Counted from the first letter of the stretch, positions 56,068-64,000 are shown. The stretch: DNA of 64,000 nt from Rhodospirillum rubrum ATCC 11170 (GCF_000013085.1 NC_007643.1:1659001-1723000), one strand, 5' to 3'. Notes: generated by a model not told the origin, from the sequence alone. A program made the numbers and translations.

Positions 56068-57021
56068 TCAGAGCACGCCGCTCTCGCGTGTTTCCCGGCT
56101 TTCCAGGGCGACCTTGCCGATTTCCTTGAGGCGGCGCTGCAAGGACAGGCGATCAAGCGAGGCGATCGGCAGGGCGGCGAAGATGCTGATGCGGGTGCGC
56201 AGCAAGCGCATCACCTCGCCGCAGAACGCCGCCTTTTCCGCCTCGCTCCCCACAAAGCCGGCGGGATCGGGCACGCCCCAATGGGCGGTCATCGGCTGTC
56301 CCGGCCAGATCGGGCACACCTCGCCGGCGGCGTTGTCACAAACCGTGAAAACGAAATCCAGGGTCGGGGCGCCGGGAGCGGCGAATTCATCCCAGGATTT
56401 CGAACGCAGGGTTTCGGTAGGGTGGTTGGTTTTTTTCAGCAGCGCCAGCACGGTCGGGTCGATTTGCCCCTTGGGGTGGCTGCCGGCGCTATAGGCGCGG
56501 AATTTGCCGGCGCCTTCCCGATTAAGGATGCTTTCGGCCAGGATGCTGCGCGCCGAATTGCCCGTGCACAGGAAAAGAACGTTGAAGGACGTCTCGGTCA
56601 TCATGGGGGTTCCACAACAAGAGGGGGCGGGGGACGTCGGTCGGGTCAGATCAAGTGCGGCGCGGCCCTGGTCGCACAGAACCTGAAGGGGCAGGGCGTT
56701 GACCTTGCTCAGGATGCGGGCGTCTTCGGTCAAGGTCGGGTCGTCGGCCAAGGTCGCGCCGATCAGCCCGAGGAAGGCCGGGGCATAGGGGTTGAGCGCG
56801 CGGTCGGCCAAACGGTAATAGGCCCATTTGCCCTCGCGCCGCTGTTGCAAAAGCCCGGCGGCTTTGAGCAGGGAAAGGTGCTTGGATACGGTGGCGGCAG
56901 CGAGATCAAGCACCGCCGTGATCTGGCAGACGCAGAGCTCGCCGCTTTCCAGAAGCTTGAGGATCCGCACCCGGTTGGGATCGGCCACGGCCTTGGCGAC
57001 GGTTTCAAAGGTCTCGAGCAC
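56068..57021 (-). CDS. ArsR-ArsC fusion: arsenic repressor joined to arsenate reductase
   Basis: A 317-aa two-domain protein in one frame. Residues 1-110 are an ArsR/SmtB winged helix with metal-site cysteines 30 and 32 (ELCVCQI) and the recognition helix TVSKHLSLLKAAGLL. Residues 145-300 are a low-molecular-weight-phosphatase-type arsenate reductase with the CX5R loop Cys152-Arg158 (LCTGNSARS) and the DP motif VPDPAG. A 30-residue linker has a vicinal cysteine pair (SCCGTP). It could both repress the operon and reduce arsenate to arsenite. GTG 57021 with GGGA upstream. An internal ATG at 56601 might yield free ArsC, but no ribosome site is clear. Confidence 0.93.
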   Translation of the reverse strand: MLETFETVAKAVADPNRVRILKLLESGELCVCQITAVLDLAAATVSKHLSLLKAAGLLQQRREGKWAYYRLADRALNPYAPAFLGLIGATLADDPTLTEDARILSKVNALPLQVLCDQGRAALDLTRPTSPAPSCCGTPMMTETSFNVLFLCTGNSARSILAESILNREGAGKFRAYSAGSHPKGQIDPTVLALLKKTNHPTETLRSKSWDEFAAPGAPTLDFVFTVCDNAAGEVCPIWPGQPMTAHWGVPDPAGFVGSEAEKAAFCGEVMRLLRTRISIFAALPIASLDRLSLQRRLKEIGKVALESRETRESGVL

Positions 57022-57025
57022 GTCT

Positions 57026-57065
57026 CATCCCTATCAATTCGTTATTTGACGAAATGATAGGGATG
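57026..57065. promoter_or_regulatory. Operator palindrome of the ars operon
   Basis: Arms of 17 bases (57026-57042 and 57049-57065) match with a single mismatch around a 6-base centre (TATTTG). The outer 11 bases (CATCCCTATCA) are perfect. It begins five bases before the arsR-arsC start and is the likely ArsR operator, overlapping the promoter. Confidence 0.88.
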
Positions 57066-57316
57066 AAATTCGCCGCTGACAAGGCTTTTTCACCGTCGCC
57101 GCTGTCAAAACGCCAAGGGCGGCGATGGTGAACAGGCGGACCGCACGGCGCTCGGTCATAACGACGCGGCGTCAGCGGCAAGTCAAAAGGGGGCGATTTT
57201 TCAGGGTGCCCGGGAAACGGGCTTGAAGCCATGACCATCCCCCCCGCATGATCTTTTGCCCTATCTTGCCAAGCCCGTCGGTTTTGTCTGTCGCCCTTTT
57301 TCAAGGTTTTGACGCC

Positions 57317-57646
57317 ATGACACACCCGCCTTCCCACGCCCTTACCCTGGCCGACCTTGCGGCCGGGCATTTCGAACCCTTGGTTAATCAGGTGTTTCGC
57401 GTGCGCTGGCCCAAGACGAGCGAGGATCTTGTTCTGGAAAGCGTCAAGATCGGCCCCCAGGACGGATATCCGGGAAGCGCCCGCCAGCCGTTCTCGCTGA
57501 TCTTCAACGGCACGACGCCGGGCCTGCTGTTGCATCAACACATCCATCCCCTCGACCATGACGATCTTGGGCGCCAGGAGGTGTTTTTGGTGCCGATCGG
57601 CCAGAACGCCGATGGCACCTTCCGCTATCAGGCCAGCTTCAATTAG
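57317..57646 (+). CDS. DUF6916-like small protein
   Basis: A 109-aa protein with the pattern FEPLVNQVFRV, RQPFSLIFNGTTPGLLLHQ, and the C-terminal HDDLGRQEVFLVPIGQ ending FN. I recognise this as the DUF6916 pattern, often found beside tail-collar (Mdp-like) proteins, as here. The function is unknown. ATG 57317 begins before the LTLADLAAGHF motif. A strong terminator follows. It is convergent with the GNAT/collar genes. Confidence 0.78.
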   Translation: MTHPPSHALTLADLAAGHFEPLVNQVFRVRWPKTSEDLVLESVKIGPQDGYPGSARQPFSLIFNGTTPGLLLHQHIHPLDHDDLGRQEVFLVPIGQNADGTFRYQASFN

Positions 57647-57670
57647 AGACAATGCCCGTCGGGGCCTTCG

Positions 57671-57729
57671 AGCGGCGCGCGGGGCCCCCCTGGTCTCGCG
57701 CGCCGCATCAAAGCCGGCCGCTTTTTTTT
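57671..57729 (+). terminator. Terminator after the DUF6916-like gene
   Basis: GCGGCGCGCG (57671-57680) pairs perfectly with CGCGCGCCGC (57696-57705). A GC palindrome (GCCGGC) and a run of nine T follow. Strong Rho-independent form. Confidence 0.85.
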
Positions 57730-58361
57730 TAAGTCGACCGCTCCAGGCGCGGTTTGGGGTCAAGCGGTCCATCGCGCCACCCCATCAGCAAGGCGCCGCT
57801 GGCGCCTTCAACGCCCATCGGCTGGAAGCCGAAGCGGGCATAAAGGCGCCGCGCCGGGTTGATCGGTTCGACATGCAGACTGACAGCGGCGTTGTGAAGG
57901 GCGGCGAGGCGCAGCAGGGCGGCCAGCACCAGCGAGCCGATGCCCTGATCGCGCAAGGCGGGCAAAAGCAGGAAATCGAAGACGCGGACTTCGGGAGGGA
58001 GTCCCCCCGCCAGCCGCCACTGCAGATAAAGCTTGCCGATCGGCCGGCCGCCCAGGGTGATCAGGGCGAAATCGCCATCGCCATAATAAGTGGCGTGGTG
58101 GAGGTATTGATAGCTGAACTGCTTTTCCAGGAAATCCCGCTTGGTCTCGCGGTCCCAGGTGTCGTTGAGCAGGCGCATTTCCACCGCCCGGCCAGCGGCG
58201 TAAAGCTGGCGGAGAAAGCCCAGATCGTCCGGTGTTTCGCCGCGCAGGGCCACGCCGCGCGCCGTCATGGCCTCCAAGGGCGGCAAGGGGAAGCGCAAGG
58301 GGCGGGCCGGCCGCTGGGGCATGGCGACGGCGGGCAGGCGAAAGGGCGCGGGCTGGGGCAT
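57729..58361 (-). CDS. GNAT-family N-acetyltransferase
   Basis: A 210-aa protein of the GNAT superfamily. Acetyl-CoA binding motif A is VFDFLLLPALRDQGIGSLVL (R/Q-x-x-G-x-G/A), followed by NAAVSLHVEPINPARRLYARFGF, the motif B region. A 30-residue proline-rich N-terminus precedes the domain. ATG 58361 is chosen over a TTG six bases earlier. It follows the three collar genes in one direction with only a nine-base gap, so it may modify the collar proteins or act on a small amine. The substrate is not predictable. Confidence 0.85.
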   Translation of the reverse strand: MPQPAPFRLPAVAMPQRPARPLRFPLPPLEAMTARGVALRGETPDDLGFLRQLYAAGRAVEMRLLNDTWDRETKRDFLEKQFSYQYLHHATYYGDGDFALITLGGRPIGKLYLQWRLAGGLPPEVRVFDFLLLPALRDQGIGSLVLAALLRLAALHNAAVSLHVEPINPARRLYARFGFQPMGVEGASGALLMGWRDGPLDPKPRLERST

Positions 58362-58370
58362 CGCCAAAGC

Positions 58371-58934
58371 CTAATCCGGCTTGCTCGGCCAAGTTCCCGC
58401 CAGGCTGATGCAGTAATTCAGCACCAGATAGGGTTGGCGGTTTTCATGGGCGTCCCCGCCGCCGACGAAGGGCGCCAAGGCCCCCGGGGCCAGGGTGCCG
58501 TCCGGGGCTGTCTGGGTGAAGGTGGTCTGGGGCTTGGGGGGCGTCGCCTTCGTCGCGACGAAGCTGCAAAACGATAGCGGCGCGGTGGCATTGGGCCCGG
58601 CGGTGCGCAGGGTGCCGCTTGCCGAGGCGACGGTGATGCTATGGTTATGGGGCGGCGTCTGCGCCAGCGTCAGGGATACGCGATCGGTCCCGGCCTGCTG
58701 GGCATAGGGGCGCGGCGTAAGCCCCGGTCCGCTTCCAGCGCCGATCGGCACGCTGCCTTGCAGATTGGGCAGGCCGAAGGTGGTCCGTCCGTCGCCGCCG
58801 AAGGCTTGGCCAAGGACGACGGCTAGGGCTTGGTTCTGGGCGATGGCGACGGTCTGCCCCGCGCAAAAGGCCCAATCGACGGGGGCATAGTTGAAGCCGA
58901 AGATGCGGATTTCCCCGATAAACGAATCAGCCAT
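58371..58934 (-). CDS. Tail-collar domain protein (Mdp-like), paralogue 3
   Basis: A 187-aa protein with N-terminal FIGEIRIFGFNYAPVDWAFC, then AIAQNQALAVVLGQAFGGD, TFGLPNLQGSVPIG and QTPPHNHSITV: the phage tail-collar (PF07484) pattern used by microcystin-dependent-protein-like families. The C-terminal block is HENRQPYLVLNYCISL. It is one of three tandem paralogues; the C-terminal insert about residues 95-155 differs most. No signal peptide is visible. Role unknown; such proteins decorate phage-like or adhesive structures. Confidence 0.87.
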   Translation of the reverse strand: MADSFIGEIRIFGFNYAPVDWAFCAGQTVAIAQNQALAVVLGQAFGGDGRTTFGLPNLQGSVPIGAGSGPGLTPRPYAQQAGTDRVSLTLAQTPPHNHSITVASASGTLRTAGPNATAPLSFCSFVATKATPPKPQTTFTQTAPDGTLAPGALAPFVGGGDAHENRQPYLVLNYCISLAGTWPSKPD

Positions 58935-58956
58935 CTGCCAAGGTCCTTGTGCTTTG

Positions 58957-59493
58957 TCACTGCTTGACGGGGAAAATTCCCTGGGAACACAAGATGAAAG
59001 TCAGGGCCAGGGAGGGCATGACATTGGCGTGGGCGAGGCCGCCTCCCTCGGTGGAGATCGCGGCTTCGGCCAATTGCAGCTTGGTCAGAGTCTGCCCTGG
59101 TTGATTGGTGACGAACTGGGTATAGCCCGCCGGGGCGGTCGCGGGCAGGGCGTTGATCGGGCTGTTCGCGGTTGCCGGATCGGAACAAGCGAACAGGGTG
59201 TGGTTATGGGCGGGCATTTCGGCGGCGGCCACCGTCACCGTCTCGGTCCCCACCGCCTGCCCCAGAACCCGCGGGGTCAATCCGGTCCCCTGGCCCTTGT
59301 GCAGGGGCACCCGGCCACGCAGATCGGGAACGCCGAAGGTGGCGACGCTATCGCCGCCAAACACCGTGCCCAGCACGGCGAAAAGCGCCTCGTTCTGCTT
59401 GATCGGCAAGAGGGATCCATCGCAGGCGACAAATTGCTGGGGTACCCAATTGCCGGCAAACAGGCGGATTTCCCCCAAGTAGGCATCGACCAT
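58957..59493 (-). CDS. Tail-collar domain protein (Mdp-like), paralogue 2
   Basis: A 178-aa paralogue. Blocks are YLGEIRLFAGNWVPQQFVAC, PIKQNEALFAVLGTVFGGDS, TFGVPDLRGRVPL, EMPAHNHTLF and the C-terminal HANVMPSLALTFILC. The middle region (about 100-145) is divergent from the others. It starts at ATG 59493 and ends 22 bases before the next gene. It is probably co-transcribed with the other two and the GNAT gene. Confidence 0.87.
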   Translation of the reverse strand: MVDAYLGEIRLFAGNWVPQQFVACDGSLLPIKQNEALFAVLGTVFGGDSVATFGVPDLRGRVPLHKGQGTGLTPRVLGQAVGTETVTVAAAEMPAHNHTLFACSDPATANSPINALPATAPAGYTQFVTNQPGQTLTKLQLAEAAISTEGGGLAHANVMPSLALTFILCSQGIFPVKQ

Positions 59494-59522
59494 GGTCGTC
59501 TCCTTAGGCTATGAGGGGTGGC

Positions 59523-60065
59523 TTAACCGCGGGTAGGGTAAATGCCGCGCAGCGCGATGCAGTAATTCAGCACCAGGGACGGCTGACTATTGGCATGGCC
59601 CTGACCGGCGCCGGCGACCGAGACACTGGCCGGATCAAGGCCAACCGTCGTTCCGCCGACGCAATAGGTGGTCAGCGTCCCGGCGGCATCGGCGAAATAG
59701 GCGTTGGCCGGATTGGGGATGGTTCCGGACGTGCTTGAGGCGCCGATGTCATGGCTGTGGCTGGGGACGGTCGCTTGGGTCAAGGCCACGGTTTCCGCTC
59801 CCCCCTTGTCGCCCGTGGCGTAATGTGTGCCAGGGGTGACGCCCGCCGGAAGCGGGGTTCCCCAGCTATCGGCCAGGGCGACCCGTCCGCGCAGGTCGGG
59901 AAGATTGAAAGTGGTTCTCGGGTCGCCGCCGAACTGGATGCCAAGCAGCGCATAAAGGGCCTGATTCTGGCCGATCGGCAAGGCCTGCCCATCGCATTGG
60001 GCCCAGCCGACAGGAGGATAGTCAAACCCGAACAGACGCAATTCGCCGATAAAGAAATCGCTCAC
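59523..60065 (-). CDS. Tail-collar domain protein (Mdp-like), paralogue 1
   Basis: A 180-aa paralogue, first of the run. Blocks are FFIGELRLFGFDYPPVGWAQ, CDGQALPIGQNQALYALLG, TFNLPDLRGRVAL, TVPSHSHDIG and HANSQPSLVLNYCIALRG. I place the start at GTG 60065, giving MSDFFIGEL to match the other two paralogues, with GGAAAGG upstream; an upstream ATG at 60083 is an alternative. The operon promoter should lie in the gap shared with the AraC gene. Confidence 0.86.
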   Translation of the reverse strand: MSDFFIGELRLFGFDYPPVGWAQCDGQALPIGQNQALYALLGIQFGGDPRTTFNLPDLRGRVALADSWGTPLPAGVTPGTHYATGDKGGAETVALTQATVPSHSHDIGASSTSGTIPNPANAYFADAAGTLTTYCVGGTTVGLDPASVSVAGAGQGHANSQPSLVLNYCIALRGIYPTRG

Positions 60066-60349
60066 GCCTTGGGCCCTTTCCATTCGAAGGAACCAGATCC
60101 CTTGCCGTCGTGCCTTGTGGGATTGCGAGGCTACGACAGAAAGTTTTTACTCCATTAGGTGGTGTAAAATCGAGAGAAAAGAGTCTTTTCGCGAGGAATC
60201 CTCCTCTCGAAAGGCCAGGGCGCCTTTGGAATTGCGCATGAGACGCATTTTCATTCATAGTCGCGTTTTCCCTCGCCGGGGGAGGGCGGTCGCCCGGCGA
60301 GCGCCGGTCCAGGCCGGTTGCGGGTTTTGGGAAAGGACGGGACGGGGAT
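60066..60349. other. Divergent intergenic region between collar genes and AraC gene
   Basis: About 280 non-coding bases holding divergent promoters. TCGAGAG (near 60171) and CTCTCGA (near 60205) form an inverted repeat enclosing a smaller AAAGA/TCTTT dyad. I see no gene. Confidence 0.45.
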
Positions 60350-61312
60350 ATGACGGACTTGCTTGGCAAGGGGCGATCGTCCCCCACCCCTCCTCTGAAG
60401 GTGGGGACGGCCGACTGGGATCACCTGCTGCCTTCGGGTGGCGGCTGGCGGGAGACCCAGATCCCCCTGGACGAGCCGGGACGGATGCGATTTCGCATCG
60501 GCTGGCTTGGGCCATCGATGACCGTGACGGAGAGCCAAGCCCGGCTTGGCCACGAGGTCACCGCGCGGATCGAGCAGCCGGGCGCGGTGAGCACCTTGTG
60601 CTTCGGCCGGGCGGGCAGCAGCCTGTTCGGCTTTGGGACGGACCGGCCGCGCCATGTGGTGCGGGCTGGCGATATCTGGCTTTTCCATGGTGACGACGCC
60701 GTGTTGACGCGGCAGACCCCGGCCCAGGATCAGGCCGTCATGGTGGCGCTGAAGATCCCCTCGGCGCGAATGGCCGAGGTACTGGAGGGATCGGTGCGGT
60801 CCGGGCGCGGAACGCGGGCGCTGCGCTTGGATCAAGAGGCGTTGTCGCGGTTTTCCCTGGCGCCGTTGTTGGACAATCCTTTGACCGGTCCTCTCGACCG
60901 GCTGATGGCCGAAAGCCACGCCCTCGCCCTGCTGGCGCGCTGTCTGGCTCCCCTGGCTGGCGGGATGGCGGATGAGCCGGTGGACGATAGCCGCCCCCTG
61001 GCCCGCGTGCTGGACCGTTTGATGGCGGATCTGGGCAATCCGCCCTCGCTTGAGGATCTCGCCCGCGACGCGGGGATGAGCCATGCCCGCCTCAACCGCT
61101 GTTTCCATCGGGCTTATGGCAAGACCGTTTTTGCCTGGCTGCGCGACCACCGTCTGGAGCGCGCGTGCCGGTATCTGCGCCAGGACGGCCATAGCATCAC
61201 CGAAATAGCCTTCTTGTGTGGATTTAGCAGTTCCAGCCACTTCGCTGCAGCCTTCCGCCAGCGGTTTGGCTGCCGGCCGGCGGATTATCGGCTGGGCAAG
61301 GAAAGGGCGTAA
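60350..61312 (+). CDS. AraC-family regulator (PchR-like)
   Basis: A 320-aa regulator. The N-terminal 210 residues are a ligand domain lacking a recognised cupin signature. The C-terminal AraC HTH pair starts at about 215 (SLEDLARDAGMSHARLNRCF, then SITEIAFLCGFSSSSHFAAA). The GFSSSSHFAAAFRQRFGCRP block is typical of PchR/YbtA-type activators of siderophore uptake genes. It neighbours a methyltransferase and a TonB receptor on the opposite strand, which suggests metallophore control. ATG 60350 is the first in-frame start. Confidence 0.88.
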   Translation: MTDLLGKGRSSPTPPLKVGTADWDHLLPSGGGWRETQIPLDEPGRMRFRIGWLGPSMTVTESQARLGHEVTARIEQPGAVSTLCFGRAGSSLFGFGTDRPRHVVRAGDIWLFHGDDAVLTRQTPAQDQAVMVALKIPSARMAEVLEGSVRSGRGTRALRLDQEALSRFSLAPLLDNPLTGPLDRLMAESHALALLARCLAPLAGGMADEPVDDSRPLARVLDRLMADLGNPPSLEDLARDAGMSHARLNRCFHRAYGKTVFAWLRDHRLERACRYLRQDGHSITEIAFLCGFSSSSHFAAAFRQRFGCRPADYRLGKERA

Positions 61313-61379
61313 CGGCCCCGGAGCGGGCGACGGGAAAGAGGGGGGCTTTGTGGTCAAAGGCGCCTCCCCCCCTTGTCGC

Positions 61380-62393
61380 CTATGGCTTCCGCCTTCCGAC
61401 CTCCAGGCGCAGGGGGCCGAACGGCGTTTCGACCGTGCGGCTCGTCACGTCGAGGAAACCGGCCCGCTCCAGGGCGCTGGTGATGCGGCCGGCGTCGAAG
61501 GAAAGATCCTGACCCCGCAGGGCCGTGGCGAGGCGCCCGACCACATGCGCCTCGGGGCGGGTGCGTTCGTCGGTCAAGCCCTCGTGAAAGCTGACGAAGA
61601 TCCCCCCGGGCGCCAGGGCGTCGCGGATACGCGAGGCGAGGGCCTCAAGATCGCGCGCATAGTACAGGGTCATCGACGCCCAGATGATGTCGTATCCCTG
61701 ACCCAGATCGGCGTCGTTGTAATCTCCGGCCCGCACCTCGATGCGCGCCGCAAGGCCGTCGTCGGCCAGGGTGGCGGCGATCCGCTCGGCCAGCGGCGGT
61801 AGATCGAAAACCGTCACCGCCAAATCCGCCCGCCGCGCGGCGAGGGTGCGCGCCAGGATGTCCGAGCCCGCCCCCAGGTCGAGGAAGCGCCGCGCGGTCG
61901 GCCACGCCGGCAAGGATTCCAGGCAGGCGACCATCACCGGAACGCCCAAGGCCCGATGAAAGGAGCGCAAACTGCCCCCCGCCCGGTCCCAGAACGCCGG
62001 GTCGCCCATGTCGAGCGGCGGCGGGACCGGCGCCGTCAGCAGGTCGGCCAGACTGGAGTGGCGCAACCAGGACAAACCGGCGAGCATCGGCCGCAGGGAC
62101 AGCGGCCCGTCGCTGGCCAGATAGGTCGCGCCTTCGGCCGACAGGCCATAGCGGCCCGCGCGCTTGGTCAAGGCCCCCATGGCGCAGAGCCCATCGAGCA
62201 CCAAAGCCAGACGCCGGGCGTCCAGGCCAAGATCGGCGGCCAGGGCCGCGGCCGAGGGGTGGGCGGAAAGACGGTCGAACACTCCCAAGGTCAATCCGAG
62301 ATCGATGAGGTGCCATCGCAAGGGGGCTTGCAAAAGGTCGAACAACATGGCGGCGAAAGCGCCATCGGGGACGACCGGCTTGGAAGACGACAT
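61380..62393 (-). CDS. O-methyltransferase-like protein (dimerisation domain plus SAM domain)
   Basis: A 337-aa protein of the Methyltransf_2/AcnA type used in natural-product methylation. The N-terminal winged-helix dimerisation domain is about 1-95 (AAALAADLGLDARRLALVLD, GRYGLSAEGATYL). The SAM-binding motif is FLDLGAGSDILARTLAAR, followed by VTVFDLPPL and the active-site region GDYNDADLGQGYDI, then FHEGLTDERTRP. It lies 15 bases downstream of a TonB receptor gene in the same direction. Substrate unknown; a siderophore or small natural product is one idea. Confidence 0.86.
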   Translation of the reverse strand: MSSSKPVVPDGAFAAMLFDLLQAPLRWHLIDLGLTLGVFDRLSAHPSAAALAADLGLDARRLALVLDGLCAMGALTKRAGRYGLSAEGATYLASDGPLSLRPMLAGLSWLRHSSLADLLTAPVPPPLDMGDPAFWDRAGGSLRSFHRALGVPVMVACLESLPAWPTARRFLDLGAGSDILARTLAARRADLAVTVFDLPPLAERIAATLADDGLAARIEVRAGDYNDADLGQGYDIIWASMTLYYARDLEALASRIRDALAPGGIFVSFHEGLTDERTRPEAHVVGRLATALRGQDLSFDAGRITSALERAGFLDVTSRTVETPFGPLRLEVGRRKP

Positions 62394-62407
62394 CCTGCGG
62401 GCCCCCC

Positions 62408-64000
62408 TTACCACGTCAGACGTAGGCGCAAGCCGACCTCGCGCGGCGCGCCATCCTCGACGATGGCGCCCAGCGGGGCGCTCACGGCGCGGGTGTAGAC
62501 CGTTTCTCCGGTCAGGTTCTTGCTCCACAAGGCCACCTCAGCCCCCTTGAAGCGGTAGCCCACCTCGGCGTCGGCCAGGATGTAGGCGCCTTGCTTGAGG
62601 GTGTTCTGGCTGTCGAAATAGGAGGATCCGGCGCCGTTCAGGCTGGCCTGGGCGAACCACCCCGAGCCGGCGTCATAGCGCCCGCCCACCGACCAGGTGA
62701 CGTCCGGCGCCATGGGCAGGGCCTTGCCCGAATAATCGACGGCGACCTGCCGTCCATTGCGCGACACCGTGGTGGAATACTCGGTGGCTTCGGCGCGCTG
62801 CAGACCCAGGGTGCCAAACAGGCTCCAGCGCGGCGTCAGGCGGGCGTCGAGCGAGCCTTCCAGGCCACTGACCTCGGCCTCGGCGGCATTGGAGAACTTT
62901 TGCGCGCCGCCGGGCTCCAGATCGAGGATCTGCTTGTCCGTGGTCCGGGTATGGAACAAGGCGAGACCGGCGGCGAGGCGGTCGTCCCACAGCCGCGCCT
63001 TCACCCCCGTCTCGGCGGTCCAACTGTATTCCGCATCGTAAGAGAGCGACGAGGCGCCGGTCGCCATGCTGTAATTATAGCCGCCGGGCAGATACCCCCG
63101 GGCCAGCGAGCCGTATACCATCACCTCGGGTGTCACGTCGTAGGCGAGGGAGAGTTTCGGCAGCACGGTCACGGTGTCGAGGGTGGCGTCGAAATCGGCG
63201 CGACGGCCGGCGCTGGTCAAAGCCATGTCGCCCTTTTGGCGTATCCATTCCACCCGCGTTCCGATGCCCAGGCGCAGGTCGTCCCACAGCCGCACCTCCC
63301 CCTGGCCAAATCCGGCGAGCCCCGTCTGGGTGATGGTCGTATCGCGCACCACGCGCGGGGTCTGGGCCTTGTAGGAGATGTCGCTCCACTGCCGGTAGGT
63401 GTGCAGGCCGCCCAGCCAGCGCCAGCGCCCCCCATCCTCGCGCGAGGCGAGCCGCAGTTCCTGGGACAGGGCGTTGTCCCAATGGTCAAGCTCGGTGGGC
63501 CGGGTGGCAAGCGGTCCGGTGTCGAGGTCCATCTGAAAGTCATGGTGGAAACTGGTCCAGCCGGTAATGCTGGTCAGATCCAGGGCGTCGAAGGCGTGAT
63601 CGACGCGCAGGGACTGGATGGCCGAGGTTTTCTTGTCCCAGGCGTCGGTATTGTAGTTGGTGACATAGGGCCCGGTGGCATAGGGACCGGTGAGATAGCG
63701 CATGCGCTGTTTGCCCATGTCGACGCGGTCCACGACGCTTTTCAGGCTGAGGGTGGTCGCGTCACCCGCCTGGGCCCCCAGACCGCCGGAAAAGGTGAAA
63801 CGGTCCAGGTCGCCCCCCTCGTCGCCATCATCAAAGCGGTTGTGATGCACGCCTTCGGTGCCCTGCGCCCGCACGGCCAGCGAGCCCGTCATGGTCTTGC
63901 CCATCGGCCCGGACATCCCGGCGGCTCCCGTGTACACCGGTTGCCAGCGATCGCCGGCATTGAGCAGGCTGGGGGTCAGGCTCGCCCAAGCCTCAGCGGT
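62408..64000 (-). CDS. TonB-dependent receptor (N-terminal part beyond window)
   Basis: A reading frame open from the right edge to the stop at 62408 (530 codons seen). It shows a TonB-dependent beta-barrel: alternating strands, LGIGTRVEWIRQKGD, PKLSLAYDVTPEVMVYGSLA, GYLPGGYNY and the terminal strand LRLRLTW ending in Trp. The plug, signal peptide and TonB box lie outside the window. It probably imports a metal chelate, as the adjacent AraC/PchR-like regulator suggests. It is followed by the methyltransferase gene. Confidence 0.92.
   Translation of the reverse strand, partial: TAEAWASLTPSLLNAGDRWQPVYTGAAGMSGPMGKTMTGSLAVRAQGTEGVHHNRFDDGDEGGDLDRFTFSGGLGAQAGDATTLSLKSVVDRVDMGKQRMRYLTGPYATGPYVTNYNTDAWDKKTSAIQSLRVDHAFDALDLTSITGWTSFHHDFQMDLDTGPLATRPTELDHWDNALSQELRLASREDGGRWRWLGGLHTYRQWSDISYKAQTPRVVRDTTITQTGLAGFGQGEVRLWDDLRLGIGTRVEWIRQKGDMALTSAGRRADFDATLDTVTVLPKLSLAYDVTPEVMVYGSLARGYLPGGYNYSMATGASSLSYDAEYSWTAETGVKARLWDDRLAAGLALFHTRTTDKQILDLEPGGAQKFSNAAEAEVSGLEGSLDARLTPRWSLFGTLGLQRAEATEYSTTVSRNGRQVAVDYSGKALPMAPDVTWSVGGRYDAGSGWFAQASLNGAGSSYFDSQNTLKQGAYILADAEVGYRFKGAEVALWSKNLTGETVYTRAVSAPLGAIVEDGAPREVGLRLRLTW

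Noticed and set aside
56068-56601. Separate arsC gene starting at the internal ATG
   Set aside because: The frame is continuous with ArsR and no ribosome site precedes the internal ATG, so a fusion is the simpler reading.

Overview
The window is GC-rich alphaproteobacterial DNA. It almost certainly comes from Rhodospirillum rubrum or a very close relative. The basis is the complete CO-oxidation locus (cooMKLXUH, cooFSCTJ, cooA): CooS is 639 aa with His265, Cys338, Cys451, Cys481 and Cys531 at the positions known for the R. rubrum enzyme, CooA is 222 aa with Pro2, Cys75 and His77, and CooJ ends in a tail of 16 histidines. Lengths and residues were counted from the sequence; the species assignment comes from knowledge of these proteins and was not checked by a search.

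Layout. 1-5000: chemotaxis block (end of a receptor, cheR, cheB, cheD, then a convergent receptor). 5200-13800: lactate block on the minus strand (lutA, lutB, lutC, a 960-aa FAD/Fe-S D-lactate dehydrogenase and a lactate permease) with a divergent GntR/FCD regulator. 13900-14620: a small PIN/RHH toxin-antitoxin pair. 14700-18640: ahpF, ahpC and a UbiD-family decarboxylase, all minus. 18780-31357: the CO regulon, with one CooA site before cooM and a second before cooF, and with cooA at the end. 31354-34890: nadA-nadB-nadC on the minus strand, meeting cooA tail to tail with a 4-base overlap.

35053-36967: a CRISPR array of 30 repeats and 29 spacers with no cas gene within reach. The degenerate end repeat and the repeat polarity indicate minus-strand transcription. 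37161-41970: dctB/dctD (minus) and divergent dctA, with a sigma-54 promoter and two upstream dyads resembling DctD sites. 42055-46313: Fur-box-like site, ECF sigma factor, FecR-like anti-sigma and a TonB-dependent receptor. 46410-48355: MarR regulator, a membrane protein and a SAM methyltransferase-like protein. 48596-51853: a cobalamin riboswitch ahead of class Ia ribonucleotide reductase (nrdA, nrdB). 51983-52480: a DUF892/YciF ferritin-like protein.

52618-57021: arsenic operon on the minus strand: an ArsR-ArsC fusion, Acr3, ArsD and a two-domain ArsA, preceded by a near-perfect 40-bp palindrome. 57317-60065: a DUF6916-like protein, a GNAT acetyltransferase and three tandem tail-collar (Mdp-like) paralogues. 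60350-64000: AraC/PchR-like regulator, an O-methyltransferase-like protein and a TonB-dependent receptor that runs off the right edge.

How the parts work together: CO is oxidised by CooS (nickel loaded with CooC, CooT and CooJ). Electrons pass through CooF to the CooMKLXUH membrane hydrogenase, and CooA senses CO. Lactate and C4-dicarboxylate uptake feed photoheterotrophic carbon metabolism. The B12 riboswitch suggests that this RNR is the enzyme used when cobalamin is scarce. Least explained are the tail-collar triplet with its DUF6916/GNAT companions, the 2.5-module structure of CooM, and the orphan CRISPR array.
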